From Fen-1359 sp963710355 (lineage in GTDB: Bacteria; Planctomycetota; Phycisphaerae; Sedimentisphaerales; Anaerobacaceae), in assembly GCA_963710355.1 (NCBI GenBank), contig CAVPZU010000002.1, positions 1 to 64,000 of the forward strand: a stretch of 64,000 bases of DNA. The letters run 5' to 3'. The translations under genes and the position numbers were made by a program. Within the stretch, counting starts at the first letter, position 1. Each line of letters opens with the position of its first letter. The notes beneath the pieces were generated by a model. It was not told the origin of the DNA. It saw nothing but the letters and a program-made list of their open reading frames with translations, and did no database searches. Shown here piece by piece: positions 9,062-18,909 of the stretch.

Positions 9062-10943
9062 TTATTTAGGCACACAGGCAGGGTCGGAAGGATTCGTGTT
9101 ACAATCTATTAGCCAGTTTTCGGCCATAATTGCAAAATCGAGAAAATCGACCTTGCAGTCATCGTTCAGGTCGCCAGCCAGATTAAATTCACAAATACTC
9201 TTCAGGCCAAGTGAATAATACCCGCCGGCCGCAATGGCAAAAAAACCTGTATTTGGGCTCGGCACATTGCATCGACCGTACTCGTTGTCTCCCCAAGCCA
9301 CAATCGAGCCATCTTGTTTAAGGCCAAGCGAGTGTTGATAGCCGGCCGAGATGGCCGTAAAATCAGTATTGGGCGACGGCACATTACATTGACCCCAATA
9401 GTTCCATCCCCAGGCCACAATCGAGCCATCTTGTTTAAGGCCAAGCGAGTGAGCTGAACCAGCCGCGATGGCCTTAAATCCTGTATTCGGCGACGGCACA
9501 TTGCATTGACCGGACTCGTTGTCTCCCCAGGCGACAATAGAGCCGTCTGCCTTCAGGCCGAGACTATGATAAAAGCCAGCCGCCACTGCAACAAAACCAA
9601 TGTTGGGAGAAGGTACGACACATTGACCAATATAATTGCTCTCTTCGTCATAGTTTGAACCCCAGGCGACGATAGAGCCGTCTGCCTTCAAGCCGAGACT
9701 ATGAGCCCAGCCGGCCGCGATTGCAGTAAAATCCATATTGGGCTCCGGCACATTGCATTGACCATACCAGTTTCCTCCCCAGGCCACAATCGAGCCGTCG
9801 GCCTTCAAGCCGTAGACTGTGCCCAATGTCCCACTCGCCACCAGCGGCGACGCCTACAAAGCCTGTATTGTGGGTAGGCACATTGCATTGCCCAGAGCCA
9901 TTAGCTCCCCAGGCGGCGATAGAGCCATCGGCCTTCAGGCCGAGACTATGACCGATGCTAGCCGACACTGACACAAAGCCTGTATTCGAGGCAATATTGC
10001 ATTGACAGCAACCATTAGCTCCCCATGCCACAATTGAGCCATCTTGTTTAAGGCCAAGCGAGTGAATATCGCCGGCCGCGATAGCCGTAAATCCTGTATT
10101 GGGCGAAGGCACATTGCAATCACCAGCACCATTCAATCCCCAGGCCACAATAGAGCCATCTTGTTTAAGGCCAAGCGAGTGAAAACAACCGGCCGCGATA
10201 GCCTTAAAACCCGCATTGGGCTCCGGCACATCGCATTGACCGCAATTGTTCCATCCCCAGGCCACAATTGAGCCATCTTGTTTAAGGCCAAGCGAGTGAA
10301 ACCCACTGGCACTGGTTACAATGGCAATAAAACCCGTATTGGGCGACGGCACATTGCATTGACCCTGATCGTTCAATCCCCAGGCCACAATTGAGCCATC
10401 GCTTTTCAGGCCAAGCGAGCGGGACATACCGGCAGCGATGGCAATAAAACCCGTATTGGGCGACGGCACATCGCATTCACCGGAATAGTTGTCTCCCCAA
10501 GCCACAATCGAGCCGTCTGCCTTCAAGCCAAGCGAATGACTGTAGCCAGCCGCAATGGCCGTAAAACCCGTATTGGGCGACGGCACAATGCTTTCACCGT
10601 AATAGTTGCCTCCCCAAGCCACAATCGAACCGTCTTGTTTCAGGCCAAGCGAGTGCCCCCCACCAGCCGCGATGGCCGTAAAACCCGTATTGGGCAAGGG
10701 TACAGGGTCGATGCATCCCCAGGCCACAATCGAGCCGTCTGCCTTCAGGCCGAGCGAATGAGCGGAGCCGGCCGCAATATGAGTGATATTCGTAAGTGGG
10801 CTATCGGGCGTTTTCCTATCGCCCCAACTGACAATTTTTCCGGCGGCATATACCGGTATTGGCAAAACAATCGCCCAAAGGAAAAAACAGACGAAAACAA
10901 CTGTGATGAAAGAATGCCTCTTGTCTTTTACTACGCTTCGCAT
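9062..10943 (-). CDS. Secreted RCC1-repeat protein with dockerin-like C-terminus, frameshifted
   Basis: A signal peptide (residues 1 to about 33) is followed by 13 full RCC1-type repeats of about 40 residues. Most carry a copy of HSLGLKADGSIVAWG and end near GQCNVPSPNTGF; a partial 14th repeat leads into the tail. Thirteen to fourteen repeats would make two seven-bladed propellers. The C-terminus (GDLNDDCKVDFLDFAIMAENW) is a single dockerin-like EF-hand repeat typical of planctomycete secreted proteins. One extra base at about 9813 splits the frame: the local sequence reads CCGTAGACT, where sister repeats read CCGAGACT. Without it the protein is about 626 residues. GGAGGG lies seven bases before the ATG at 10943. 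The ligand is unknown. Confidence 0.85.
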
Positions 10944-11113
10944 CGCACTACCCTCCTAATGAATTTCAATTATGTTATTTGGGATTTCCCATATTAAACG
11001 CATGGCTATGAAACCAATCTTCTTGATTTCGCTATAATACCAAAATCACCTTTTAATTACAACAACAAATTCGCCGCTGTAATATGTAAAATTTAGGTTA
11101 AATATGATTTGTG

Positions 11114-12589
11114 TTATTTATTTTTAGGAATCCAGGCGGAAAGTTTTAGTTTTATATCACCATATTCAGGCCTATCGGCAAGGTTCTTAAATTCATCAGG
11201 GTCGCTGTTGTGGTCATAAAGTTCGTCAGTGCCATCGTGATATTTAATATAACGCCAACGCTCCGTGCGAACCGCATTGTCAAGCCCCAAGGTCGTAACT
11301 GCCGGCCCAGTTCTTGGGGCCTGCGGATTGTAAAGCAATGGGACAAAGCTTTCGCCCTCCAAGTGAGCCCTTTTTTTGTGGCCGCATAACTCTGTCAAAG
11401 TCGGATATATATCAAGCAAACTTACAGGTCGCAGGCAGCGACTGTCAGGTTTGGTCACGCCGGGGGCAGCAACAATCAACGGCACATGAGTAGATTCTTC
11501 CCAAAGAGTAGAGCTTCCCCAATGCTCTTTCTGACCAAGATGCAAGCCGTGGTCAGACCAAAGAATGATTATGGTATTTTCGGCATACTTGCTTTTATCG
11601 AGTGCATCGAGCAATCTGCCGACCTGGGCATCGGCAAAGCTAATGCCGGCCAAATAGGCCTGCACAGCATTTTTCCAGAGATTATTTTCCACAATCCATT
11701 TGTGCCAGTCCCTTCTGCAATAGCTTCTGCCTGCCAGCGGACAATCATCGAGGTCGCCTTCCTTTACGGGCGGCAACTGAATCTGGTCGAGAGGATACAT
11801 ATCGTAATATTCTTTTGGGACAAACCAGGGGATGTGCGGTGCGGAAAAACCTGCCGCAAGAAAGAATGGTTTTTTGTGATTTTTTTTAAGCTCACCGATA
11901 GCCCAGCTTGCGACTTTGTAGTCCGGCATCTGGCTGTTGGGATAATCCATCTGGGCCCAGTCGAAATAGTATGGCGGCCGCTGTTCCTTTGGGCCATTTG
12001 CCAGGGGCTGCCAGGAAACCGTATCATTTTGGTCGATTTTGGCACCGGCCGGCCAGACTGAATCGGGCATTGACCTCTGTTTGGATGAAAAATATTTGTC
12101 CCAGACCGAAAAATCGTTTTCGTCGGCGCCGCTGCCTGTCCGTGTCCAGGAAAGACAATGAAAGATTTTGCCGCCTCCCGAAACATAATAGCCGTTTGCC
12201 CTGAAATGTTCAGGAATAGTTACGGCATCTTTGAAGACAGGCGACAGCCTCCAGTGATGACCATTATCAGGGATGCCGGAAGCGGCTGGTGCGATACCCG
12301 TAAGAACGCTGGTCAGTGAAGGATTGCAGGCCGGCGCCGAGCAGTGGGCGTTCGTAAAAAGCAGTCCGCGTTTTGCGAGCCTGTCGATATTCGGAGTTTT
12401 GGCGTGAAGGTTTCCGCCGAGACAGCCTATCCAGTCGTTGAGGTCGTCAATGGCGATGAAAAGTATATTTGGCTGCTGTCTTCTTTCGCCGGATTTATCA
12501 GGGAGAAAATAACTGCATCCGGGAATGGTGACTGCCGCTGCGGTCAGGCCGGCAGTCTTCAAAAAATCCCTTCTTGTCAATCTTGCCAT
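11114..12589 (-). CDS. Tat-exported sulfatase, iduronate-2-sulfatase-like
   Basis: This enzyme of the alkaline-phosphatase superfamily removes sulfate esters from polysaccharides outside the cytoplasm. The N-terminus is a Tat signal (TRRDFLKTAGLTAAAVTIPGC), and the GC motif could also be a lipobox. Metal-site motifs are present: IDDLNDW, KTPNIDRLAKRG and, further on, LWSDHGLHLGQKEHWG. The formylglycine motif is C-N-P-S-L: the Cys is at 12328-12326, but the canonical Arg of CxPxR is Leu (CTG at 12316-12314). The length (491) is normal for the family. GGAAAAG precedes the ATG. It stands alone between the RCC1 gene and cca. Confidence 0.9.
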   Translation of the reverse strand: MARLTRRDFLKTAGLTAAAVTIPGCSYFLPDKSGERRQQPNILFIAIDDLNDWIGCLGGNLHAKTPNIDRLAKRGLLFTNAHCSAPACNPSLTSVLTGIAPAASGIPDNGHHWRLSPVFKDAVTIPEHFRANGYYVSGGGKIFHCLSWTRTGSGADENDFSVWDKYFSSKQRSMPDSVWPAGAKIDQNDTVSWQPLANGPKEQRPPYYFDWAQMDYPNSQMPDYKVASWAIGELKKNHKKPFFLAAGFSAPHIPWFVPKEYYDMYPLDQIQLPPVKEGDLDDCPLAGRSYCRRDWHKWIVENNLWKNAVQAYLAGISFADAQVGRLLDALDKSKYAENTIIILWSDHGLHLGQKEHWGSSTLWEESTHVPLIVAAPGVTKPDSRCLRPVSLLDIYPTLTELCGHKKRAHLEGESFVPLLYNPQAPRTGPAVTTLGLDNAVRTERWRYIKYHDGTDELYDHNSDPDEFKNLADRPEYGDIKLKLSAWIPKNK

Positions 12590-12625
12590 AATATCTTTTC
12601 CGTCACATTAAAAATAAAATCCGTT

Positions 12626-13831
12626 TCAATTTTTATTTAACCAGTTCTGAACCCACTCTTCCGCATCTTCCTTTGTCACGATTGTATTATTGAGCTGGGC
12701 GATGTAAAGTTCCCGTGACAATTTCCCCAAGGCCGGGCCGGCAACTGCCCCCAGCCGCATAAGGTCATTGCCATTAAGCAGAGGTTTCGGTTTAATTTCG
12801 ATATTGCCGAGCGACTTTATTCTTTTGTTTAATCTTAAAAGGGATGCTATTGACTTATTCTCTGCTCTCTGAATCGCCTTTTGAAAATTGTATAAATCAC
12901 GAAAGTACGGTTCTGTAAGAAGCATTTTCAATTGTGCAAGAGACATATTTTCACCGAGCAATCTGCCTCGGGAATCCAAGAGAAATTTTATATGTTTTGT
13001 CTGGTTTCTGCTGAGTTTTAATATGGCTATTCTTTTCAATGCAAAGGCGGTTGTGCAACCTGCAAATAATGCGGATAGACCCAGCGTAAAACCAACTATT
13101 TTCGGCAAAAAGGACAGAACTTTAACTGCTGCTTTTATCTGTTTATCAGAAAAACCAGGGAAGATAGCTTTGGCCAGGCCGCTTTTGAGCAAATTGGATA
13201 CGCCATCGGCACGGCCTGTGCATGTGAGAATGCCTTCTAATTCCATAGCGATACGTTCGCCGCTGACTTTGGTTATGTTGTGGGCGTTTTTGCGTATGGC
13301 GGCAAAGGTCTTCGAGGCGATTTTAAAACCAAGCTGGGCAGAGAACCTGACAGCCCGCAGCATCCGCAGGTAATCTTCACCGAACCGCTCTTCGGGCCTG
13401 CCTATGGTTTGAATAATTCTTTTTTTAAGGTCCGCCCTGCCCCCGACAAAATCGATGACCTTTCGCCCAACAGGGTCATAAAACATACCATTGATTGTGA
13501 AATCCCGCCGTGCGGCATCACTGGCAGCGTCTGTGAAATGAACAATTTGTGGATGCCTGCCGTCGGCATAATCGGCCTCTGCCCTGAATGTGGCGACCTC
13601 GATTTGGGTTTTATCGAGCAGGACGATAACGACGCCGAATTTTGCACCGACTTTCAATGTGCGTTCAAAAAGTCTTATGATTTCCTTCGGCTGCGCATTG
13701 GTTGCAACGTCATAATCCTTGGCGGGCCTGCGAAGAAGCATATCCCGCACGCAGCCGCCAGCCAAAAGAGCCTGGTGGCCGTTTTGACGAAGGACTTTAA
13801 CAATTTTTATCGCAGTATCTTTATTCGTCAT
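12626..13831 (-). CDS. cca: CCA tRNA nucleotidyltransferase / poly(A) polymerase family
   Basis: This class II nucleotidyltransferase adds or repairs the 3' CCA of tRNAs. The signature LLAGGCVRDMLLRRPAKDYDVAT (written here in part) includes the GG-VRD and DxD elements, and RRDFTINGMFYD is the second conserved block. Length is 401 residues. The two tRNA genes of this window lack an encoded CCA, so such an activity is needed; distinguishing it from a poly(A) polymerase by sequence alone is uncertain. Its start overlaps the end of rsmD by 11 bases, suggesting translational coupling. Confidence 0.88.
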   Translation of the reverse strand: MTNKDTAIKIVKVLRQNGHQALLAGGCVRDMLLRRPAKDYDVATNAQPKEIIRLFERTLKVGAKFGVVIVLLDKTQIEVATFRAEADYADGRHPQIVHFTDAASDAARRDFTINGMFYDPVGRKVIDFVGGRADLKKRIIQTIGRPEERFGEDYLRMLRAVRFSAQLGFKIASKTFAAIRKNAHNITKVSGERIAMELEGILTCTGRADGVSNLLKSGLAKAIFPGFSDKQIKAAVKVLSFLPKIVGFTLGLSALFAGCTTAFALKRIAILKLSRNQTKHIKFLLDSRGRLLGENMSLAQLKMLLTEPYFRDLYNFQKAIQRAENKSIASLLRLNKRIKSLGNIEIKPKPLLNGNDLMRLGAVAGPALGKLSRELYIAQLNNTIVTKEDAEEWVQNWLNKN

Positions 13832-14432
13832 TTTTCAATCGCATCAAAAAAGTAACAGCCATACTGCCCCACTGCCGGCGGTCAACTATTTTTAAATCGC
13901 CGTAAATGTCGGGTAGTTCAATATCCTTGTGAGTTCTAACAATAACTAAAGCATTATTGGCGGTCTGGTCAACCAAAATTTTCATAAGGTTTGCCAAATC
14001 CGAATCAGCACCGACATCATTTGTTCGCTCATAAGGCGGGTCAACAAAAACAAGGTCATATTTCGGCCAGCCGGGAACAGGGGTTGCGCCGGCCTTAAAA
14101 GCGTCAGCGATTATTACTTTGGATTGCTCAGTAAAGCCGGCTTTTTCAATATTCTTTTTGAGGATAGAAGCTGTTTTGGGGTCTTTTTCGATAAATGCGG
14201 CAAACTCTGCCCCCCTGCTCAAAGATTCGAGGCCGAGCGAACCAACACCGCTGAACAAGTCTGCGACGATTCTGCCTGCGGGGGCATTATATTTTTGCAG
14301 ACAATCGAAGAGGGACTGCTTGACTCTGTCGAGGATGGGGCGTGACCCCCCGCCACTTTGCTTCGCAAAGCGAAGCAGCGGGGGCGGGCTGAACAGTTTC
14401 ATTCCACGTTTTACGCCTGCTATTATTCGCAT
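13821..14432 (-). CDS. rsmD: 16S rRNA (guanine966-N2)-methyltransferase RsmD
   Basis: This SAM-dependent enzyme methylates G966 of 16S rRNA. The SAM site is DLFSGVGSLGLESLSRGA and the catalytic motif is FVDPPYE. The opening MRIIAGVKRG is typical. Between the N-terminal strand and RPILDRVKQSLFD there is an unusual insertion rich in Leu, Ser and Gly (about residues 17-32). At DNA level it is a perfect hairpin (14347-14384), probably a palindromic element inserted in frame. The gene is first in an rsmD-cca unit. Confidence 0.92.
   Translation of the reverse strand: MRIIAGVKRGMKLFSPPPLLRFAKQSGGGSRPILDRVKQSLFDCLQKYNAPAGRIVADLFSGVGSLGLESLSRGAEFAAFIEKDPKTASILKKNIEKAGFTEQSKVIIADAFKAGATPVPGWPKYDLVFVDPPYERTNDVGADSDLANLMKILVDQTANNALVIVRTHKDIELPDIYGDLKIVDRRQWGSMAVTFLMRLKNDE
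14346..14384. repeat. Palindromic element inside rsmD
   Basis: The perfect core GCTTCGC-AAA-GCGAAGC (14360-14376) is enclosed by CCCCCGC (14347-14353) and GCGGGGG (14378-14384). It falls exactly where RsmD shows extra residues relative to its family. Confidence 0.7.
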
Positions 14433-14860
14433 AGTAATAATATATTAAAATCGAGACCAATAAGCGATTGTTTTTTAACCGCGGATGGAATTTATCCGCT
14501 CCGCCGCCGGCGGATGTGGCGGACTGATTTCACAGAGAAAAAAATAGATAGGATAACAGGATTTACAGGATTTCTTTTGCCGCAAAGACACAAAATTTAA
14601 CCACAAATTACACAGATTGGCACGGATTTGTTTTAAACAGCAAAGAAACAAAAATAAAGAAAAAATTACTTCGTGTCCTTCGTGAACTTCGTGGTTAAAA
14701 ATCCCTTGCCTTGTACGTTCGAAACGACGTCGGGCAAATTGTAATGATTACCAAAACGGCATCAGGAATTAACTTGTCAATGTGTCCAAAATCCGTAAAA
14801 TTTAAGAATAAAGACAATTGCGGAGTTGCAGCAGAGGAATTAGTTTAATTAGACACTGAT
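14433..14860. repeat. Repeat-rich spacer (CACAGA/CACGAAG type) with TCCGCC palindrome
   Basis: No gene was seen. The stretch holds the palindrome TCCGCCGCCGGCGGA (14500-14514), then short phrases such as AGGATAACAGGATTTACAGG, ACCACAAATTACACAGATT and CGTGTCCTTCGTGAACTTCG. Similar phrases recur at 49540-49575 and 52860-53210. They are non-coding and low in complexity; their function is unknown. Confidence 0.6.
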
Positions 14861-15369
14861 TAACACGGGATTGACGTTGATTTTGGCTTAAAAACGCCGA
14901 AAGTTTTCACTACATTGCTTTCAAAATCTTGTTTGTTAGCGGCGTGGTTTTGGGCAAGTTCAAGCCAAGTCGCTGGAGCAGGATCGCCTGATGGTCGAAC
15001 TGTGGCCGCGGCGGCGATTTCTGACCGCAGCGACAGTCCCTGGGACGCCGTTGACTGCCGTCCCTCGCACGCCGACCGCTGTGCCGGGCTTCGCAGAGAG
15101 GTTTTCGCCAAAACATTTTTTGCAACTTCGGGTTATGACCGTAAAACTCGAAAAATCATGCGGCAGTTCTATAAGCTAATGAAACTGGCCGCTTAACAAA
15201 TTATTTTTTGGAAAGTGCAGATTAACAAACAATCGGCTATTATTAACTTTAATTGATATAAGATACCAATTCGAAAAGTGAATGCAATAACTTTCGGTTT
15301 TTCATAAGGTAATCTTCAGAAAGACTTGCGAGATGCCTAGCGGCGAAACATTTCAGCGCCCTATCCTTA
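14861..15369. other. Non-coding spacer with a GC-rich patch
   Basis: Bases from about 14960 to 15115 are much richer in GC than the flanks and give short overlapping open frames on both strands, with no family signature, consistent Shine-Dalgarno or length support. The right part (about 15285-15369) is related to 23754-23850, the tail of a decayed paralogue, and belongs to the duplicated unit that starts at 15370. Confidence 0.5.
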
Positions 15370-16920
15370 TTAGTTGGGGGCATACTCCTGAACAGTCTTA
15401 CTTTGTTTTGGGGTTGCGCCGGTAATAGGAAGCAAGACCTTAATTTCGTTAGAAGACCGAACAGCCCCCGCAAGCTCCCTGCTGCCAACATCGACCGGAC
15501 CTGTGATTAATTCAGGCAGGTTATAGTTTTTGAGGAATGAGTCGTAAAAAGCAGGGTCTTCCTGCGGCAGCATGAAAGGCTTGTACGCCTTTCCGGATTT
15601 GTCCACGTAACTGAAATATGTTCTAGTGAACAGGCCGCCCTGCCGTTTGCTGCTGAAGGTTATCCAGCGGCTGTTGCTCGACCAGCTATGCCATGACTCG
15701 GAATAGTCACTGTTAATATCCAGCCTGTTATATTGGCCGGTCTGTAAATCCATCATATAAAGGTCACTGTCCTGCTGGTATAGCGGGAAACTACTACGGT
15801 CGCACATACAGAACAGCAGGAACCTGCCGTCCGGCGATATTCGCGGCAATAGAATACTTAAACCGGTTTGAGCAGCAGAGAGAACTGTCTCTAACTGGCC
15901 CCACTGGTCATTGTCCACATCATAACTGATTCGCATTAAATCATATTTAATATTTTCATAACCATCAGGCGGAACTTTTTCTTTATCAGTCCAGGTAATA
16001 GGGGCGCTGCAGAAATAAAGGTATTTGCCGTCCGGCGACCATGTCGGATTTGTCTCAAGACGGTTCTTGTCTGCTATGGCAGGATTGGTGCTGACAGTTT
16101 TAGTATCAACCAGGTAATACAGCAGGGCTGAATCAAGGTCAGTTACATCGCGAGTTTCCATACGAGCCGCATGAAAGAACTGACTGAATTTATTTATCGA
16201 ATACACGGCAAGTTTGCCGCTTGGATGCCAGGCGGTATAGGTAAATTTTGTCCCTATCTTACTAATTTTTTTACCGGTTTTTAAAATCGTAACGGCGCCA
16301 TATTTGTTACTGCGAACGCCCAAAAGCATTTTGTCCGGGCTGTTGTTTAAAAAGGTATGGCAGTTGGCACAGCCAAAAACAAAAGAGTCGCCATCAAGCA
16401 AAACTGATTCATCATAATCTTCAAGATGGCGTTGATAAACACTTATGCTATGGAAAGTGTTAAAGACCGGATTGATAAGACGGTATACGATGTATGAGTC
16501 AATTTCTTCTTCGGCAATATAATCAGTTATGGTCTGGTATTTGTTCCAGTTGTTTTGCCGGTCTTTTACATAGATATCAAAAAACAGTTTACCGCCACGA
16601 TTGGCATTTAAAAGCTTATGCCACTTTTCAAGTGGAATTATTATCTTTGATTTTTTGCCGACGATTTTAATTTCCCCACCCTTATCGGCGTATATCCTGA
16701 CAAAGAACTCTTTACCTGTTTCTTTAATTGAAAAATTTAGAGGCGCGATATTCGGCGGGACAACTATGTCGGTATAATCAGGGTCGATAGCAGCAGGTCG
16801 TAACACAGGTTTAAAGTTTTCTATACTGAATGAGCCAAAACCTGCTCGGCTATAGAAGACAGCACCCCCTGAAATCGCAAGAATAACCAACAGCAAAATA
16901 TATAGATGCTTATGTTTCAT
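15370..16920 (-). CDS. TolB-like beta-propeller protein with a CxxCH motif, copy 1
   Basis: This 516-residue exported protein has one N-terminal membrane or signal segment (MKHKHLYILLLVILAISGGAV), a beta-rich N-terminal domain, the c-type heme-binding motif CANCH near residue 187, and C-terminal PD40/TolB-type propeller blades (for example TWSPDGKYLYFCSAP and LPRISPDGRFLLFCMC). It may be a periplasmic cytochrome-like sensor or binding protein; heme attachment is inferred only from CxxCH. Its ATG overlaps the stop of the upstream membrane-protein gene by four bases, so the two are coupled. A paralogue lies at 20154-21707 with long identical DNA blocks. Confidence 0.75.
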   Translation of the reverse strand: MKHKHLYILLLVILAISGGAVFYSRAGFGSFSIENFKPVLRPAAIDPDYTDIVVPPNIAPLNFSIKETGKEFFVRIYADKGGEIKIVGKKSKIIIPLEKWHKLLNANRGGKLFFDIYVKDRQNNWNKYQTITDYIAEEEIDSYIVYRLINPVFNTFHSISVYQRHLEDYDESVLLDGDSFVFGCANCHTFLNNSPDKMLLGVRSNKYGAVTILKTGKKISKIGTKFTYTAWHPSGKLAVYSINKFSQFFHAARMETRDVTDLDSALLYYLVDTKTVSTNPAIADKNRLETNPTWSPDGKYLYFCSAPITWTDKEKVPPDGYENIKYDLMRISYDVDNDQWGQLETVLSAAQTGLSILLPRISPDGRFLLFCMCDRSSFPLYQQDSDLYMMDLQTGQYNRLDINSDYSESWHSWSSNSRWITFSSKRQGGLFTRTYFSYVDKSGKAYKPFMLPQEDPAFYDSFLKNYNLPELITGPVDVGSRELAGAVRSSNEIKVLLPITGATPKQSKTVQEYAPN

Positions 16921-18808
16921 CTGTTTATCCCTGATACACCAAAGATATTATAGAAAAAATAGCTGTTGCCAAAATCTTTTGCCAGGGCGTTGTAAGCCGC
17001 CTTTTTGTCCAACGTGAAGTAGTTCAATGTGCCGAAAAATTTTCTGTTGCGTTCAGCGGTTTCTGTAGAAATTTTTCGTCCATGCAAGTCTATTTTTTTA
17101 CCGGTAACCTTTGAGTAAATTAATATAGCCTCCTCATAGTGACGTGGAATCTTCTGATAATCGTAATCGTCCAGCCGCCAGAGGTTTTGCACGAATTTAT
17201 CCAGCTGATTAGCCAGCAGATAATCGGCCATAAGGTATTCAAATGCCATCTTGTTGTGTCTGTTTCTCTCTAAAAGATTAAGCAATAAAAACTCTTTTTC
17301 TGAATGTAGAAAAAAGATAAAGTCTTCAGTCAGCATGATTGAACGCAAGTTCTGGATTTTTGTATCAGTTATCAATTGAGGATCTACATCAAGACGATTA
17401 AGAAGCTCTTTGGCCTGTCTGCCATAAATCAAATCCTTAGACAATACATTCAGAAATACGCGTGCAGTTTGCGTTTGCCCTTTGACAAGATTTATTAAGA
17501 CAAGTCGCTGCAAAAAAAAAGGATTGTTACCCATGTTCTCGAGAGATTCGCAAGCGAGTTTTTCCGCAAAATTAATGTGCCCCAAATCAATAAGGATGCT
17601 ACTTTCAATCAAGTAGAACACATCATCTCTATTGATATTTGCCGTTACCAATAAAGCGCCAGGTTTCTGGGGATAAGAAAACATATTTTCTGCAAGTTGA
17701 CCGGTGTGATACAAAGCGAGGTTGGCACATTGAGCGTGGAAAATACGGTAATGATCCGGCGGCAGATTTTTGACATATTCGAGGACCCGCGGCCACATCT
17801 GCCGCTCTGTCAGACATATTGTCTGGAATAAGTCCTTTACCCTGCCATTAAATGAGAAGTAAACGGTCACCAAAGAAGTAATAACAAGAACAGCTATACA
17901 TATTACCTCTCTTAGTCTGCCGTGAGAATCAACCCCGCCCTTTTGCACAGGTCTTTTTTGCCTGATAAAGTTATGCCATAACAATACAAACAGAAATACG
18001 ACCGGAAAGAAAAGATACAAACATATATTTATGATCTTCGCAGGATTTTTTGCTAACGGAATATCCGTCATTTTATAAAAAGGAGTAAGATACAGGCATG
18101 ACCGTTCTATATCCAGTCTGAAAAAGTAATAGCCAATAAGCCAAACAGCAATAAAGGCTGTTGCCAGAAATAAAACACTTGAAATCAAGCGGCGTCGGAT
18201 GAATAATTCATAGACAAAAGTTATAATCATAAAAAGCAAAGCTGCTCCAGCGGCAATATAATACACAATGATAAATTCAAGTAAAAACAGGATTAAACGA
18301 GGTAATTCGGTTCGTGTGGAAAATTTTTCATGTACAACCGAGAATAACAAGACTGTCAACAACGCCAAATCAGCGTTTAGAGGATGGTAGTAATTATTAT
18401 AGCTTATCAACAATACAAGGGCGGGTATGTAAGATACGAAACTTAAATTTTCCCTACCACCAGCCAGAACGATAAGTTTTTTTGTGCCGAGGTAAAGACC
18501 CCAGGCGACCAGAGTAATAATCAATGCGCCAAGCCAGGAATAGTAATATAACTGCGAAAGAAACGCTGAGAAATACTCAATAAGCCCGCCTGGATATTGT
18601 AAAAAACCTTTTAGAAAAGGCAGTCCCCTGGAGAAAACAGGAGAGTCGAGAGTATTTCAAAACTATGATAGATAAGCTTCGGGTCAACAACCAGCCAAAG
18701 ATAAAGATAAACACATATAAAAAAAATAATAGAAGTTAAAGGTAATTTCTCTATTTGCCAGTTTGTTTTTTCTTTCAGCGACTTGTTTTTATCCCGGCTT
18801 TGCCACAT
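16917..18808 (-). CDS. DUF6057-like multi-pass membrane protein, copy 1, frameshifted
   Basis: This corresponds to the intact 635-residue protein at 21704-23611. About ten hydrophobic segments occupy the N-terminal ~330 residues, followed by a soluble helical C-terminal half with TPR-like spacing (region beginning PRVLEYVKNLPPDHY). Compared with copy 2, one base is missing near 18647-18650, so the N-terminal ~55 residues terminate early and the remaining frame could only restart at a TTG at 18524, losing the first membrane segments. Either a pseudogene or a sequence error. The family assignment (DUF6057, usually next to PD40-repeat proteins) is from memory. Its partner is the CxxCH propeller protein downstream. 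Confidence 0.65.
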
Positions 18809-18909
18809 ATATCAACCAAGTCTTTTCTTATTTAATGTGTGCTCCTATCTGACAGTAATATACCATATATTGCTCTCTTGATTTCAAAAAATTAAAACAG
18901 ATAACCTGT

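Noticed and set aside
9800..9830. Programmed frameshift in the RCC1 gene
   Set aside because: No slippery heptamer or downstream stem; the sister repeats show exactly one extra base, so an indel is simpler.
9062..10800. CRISPR-like array because of regular ~120-base repetition
   Set aside because: The repetition is coding RCC1 repeats in one frame, not short repeats with unique spacers. No other CRISPR array was seen in the window.
14910..15196. Short overlapping frames on both strands in the GC-rich patch
   Set aside because: No family match, no ribosome binding site, and frames on both strands are equally open, as expected for GC-rich non-coding DNA.
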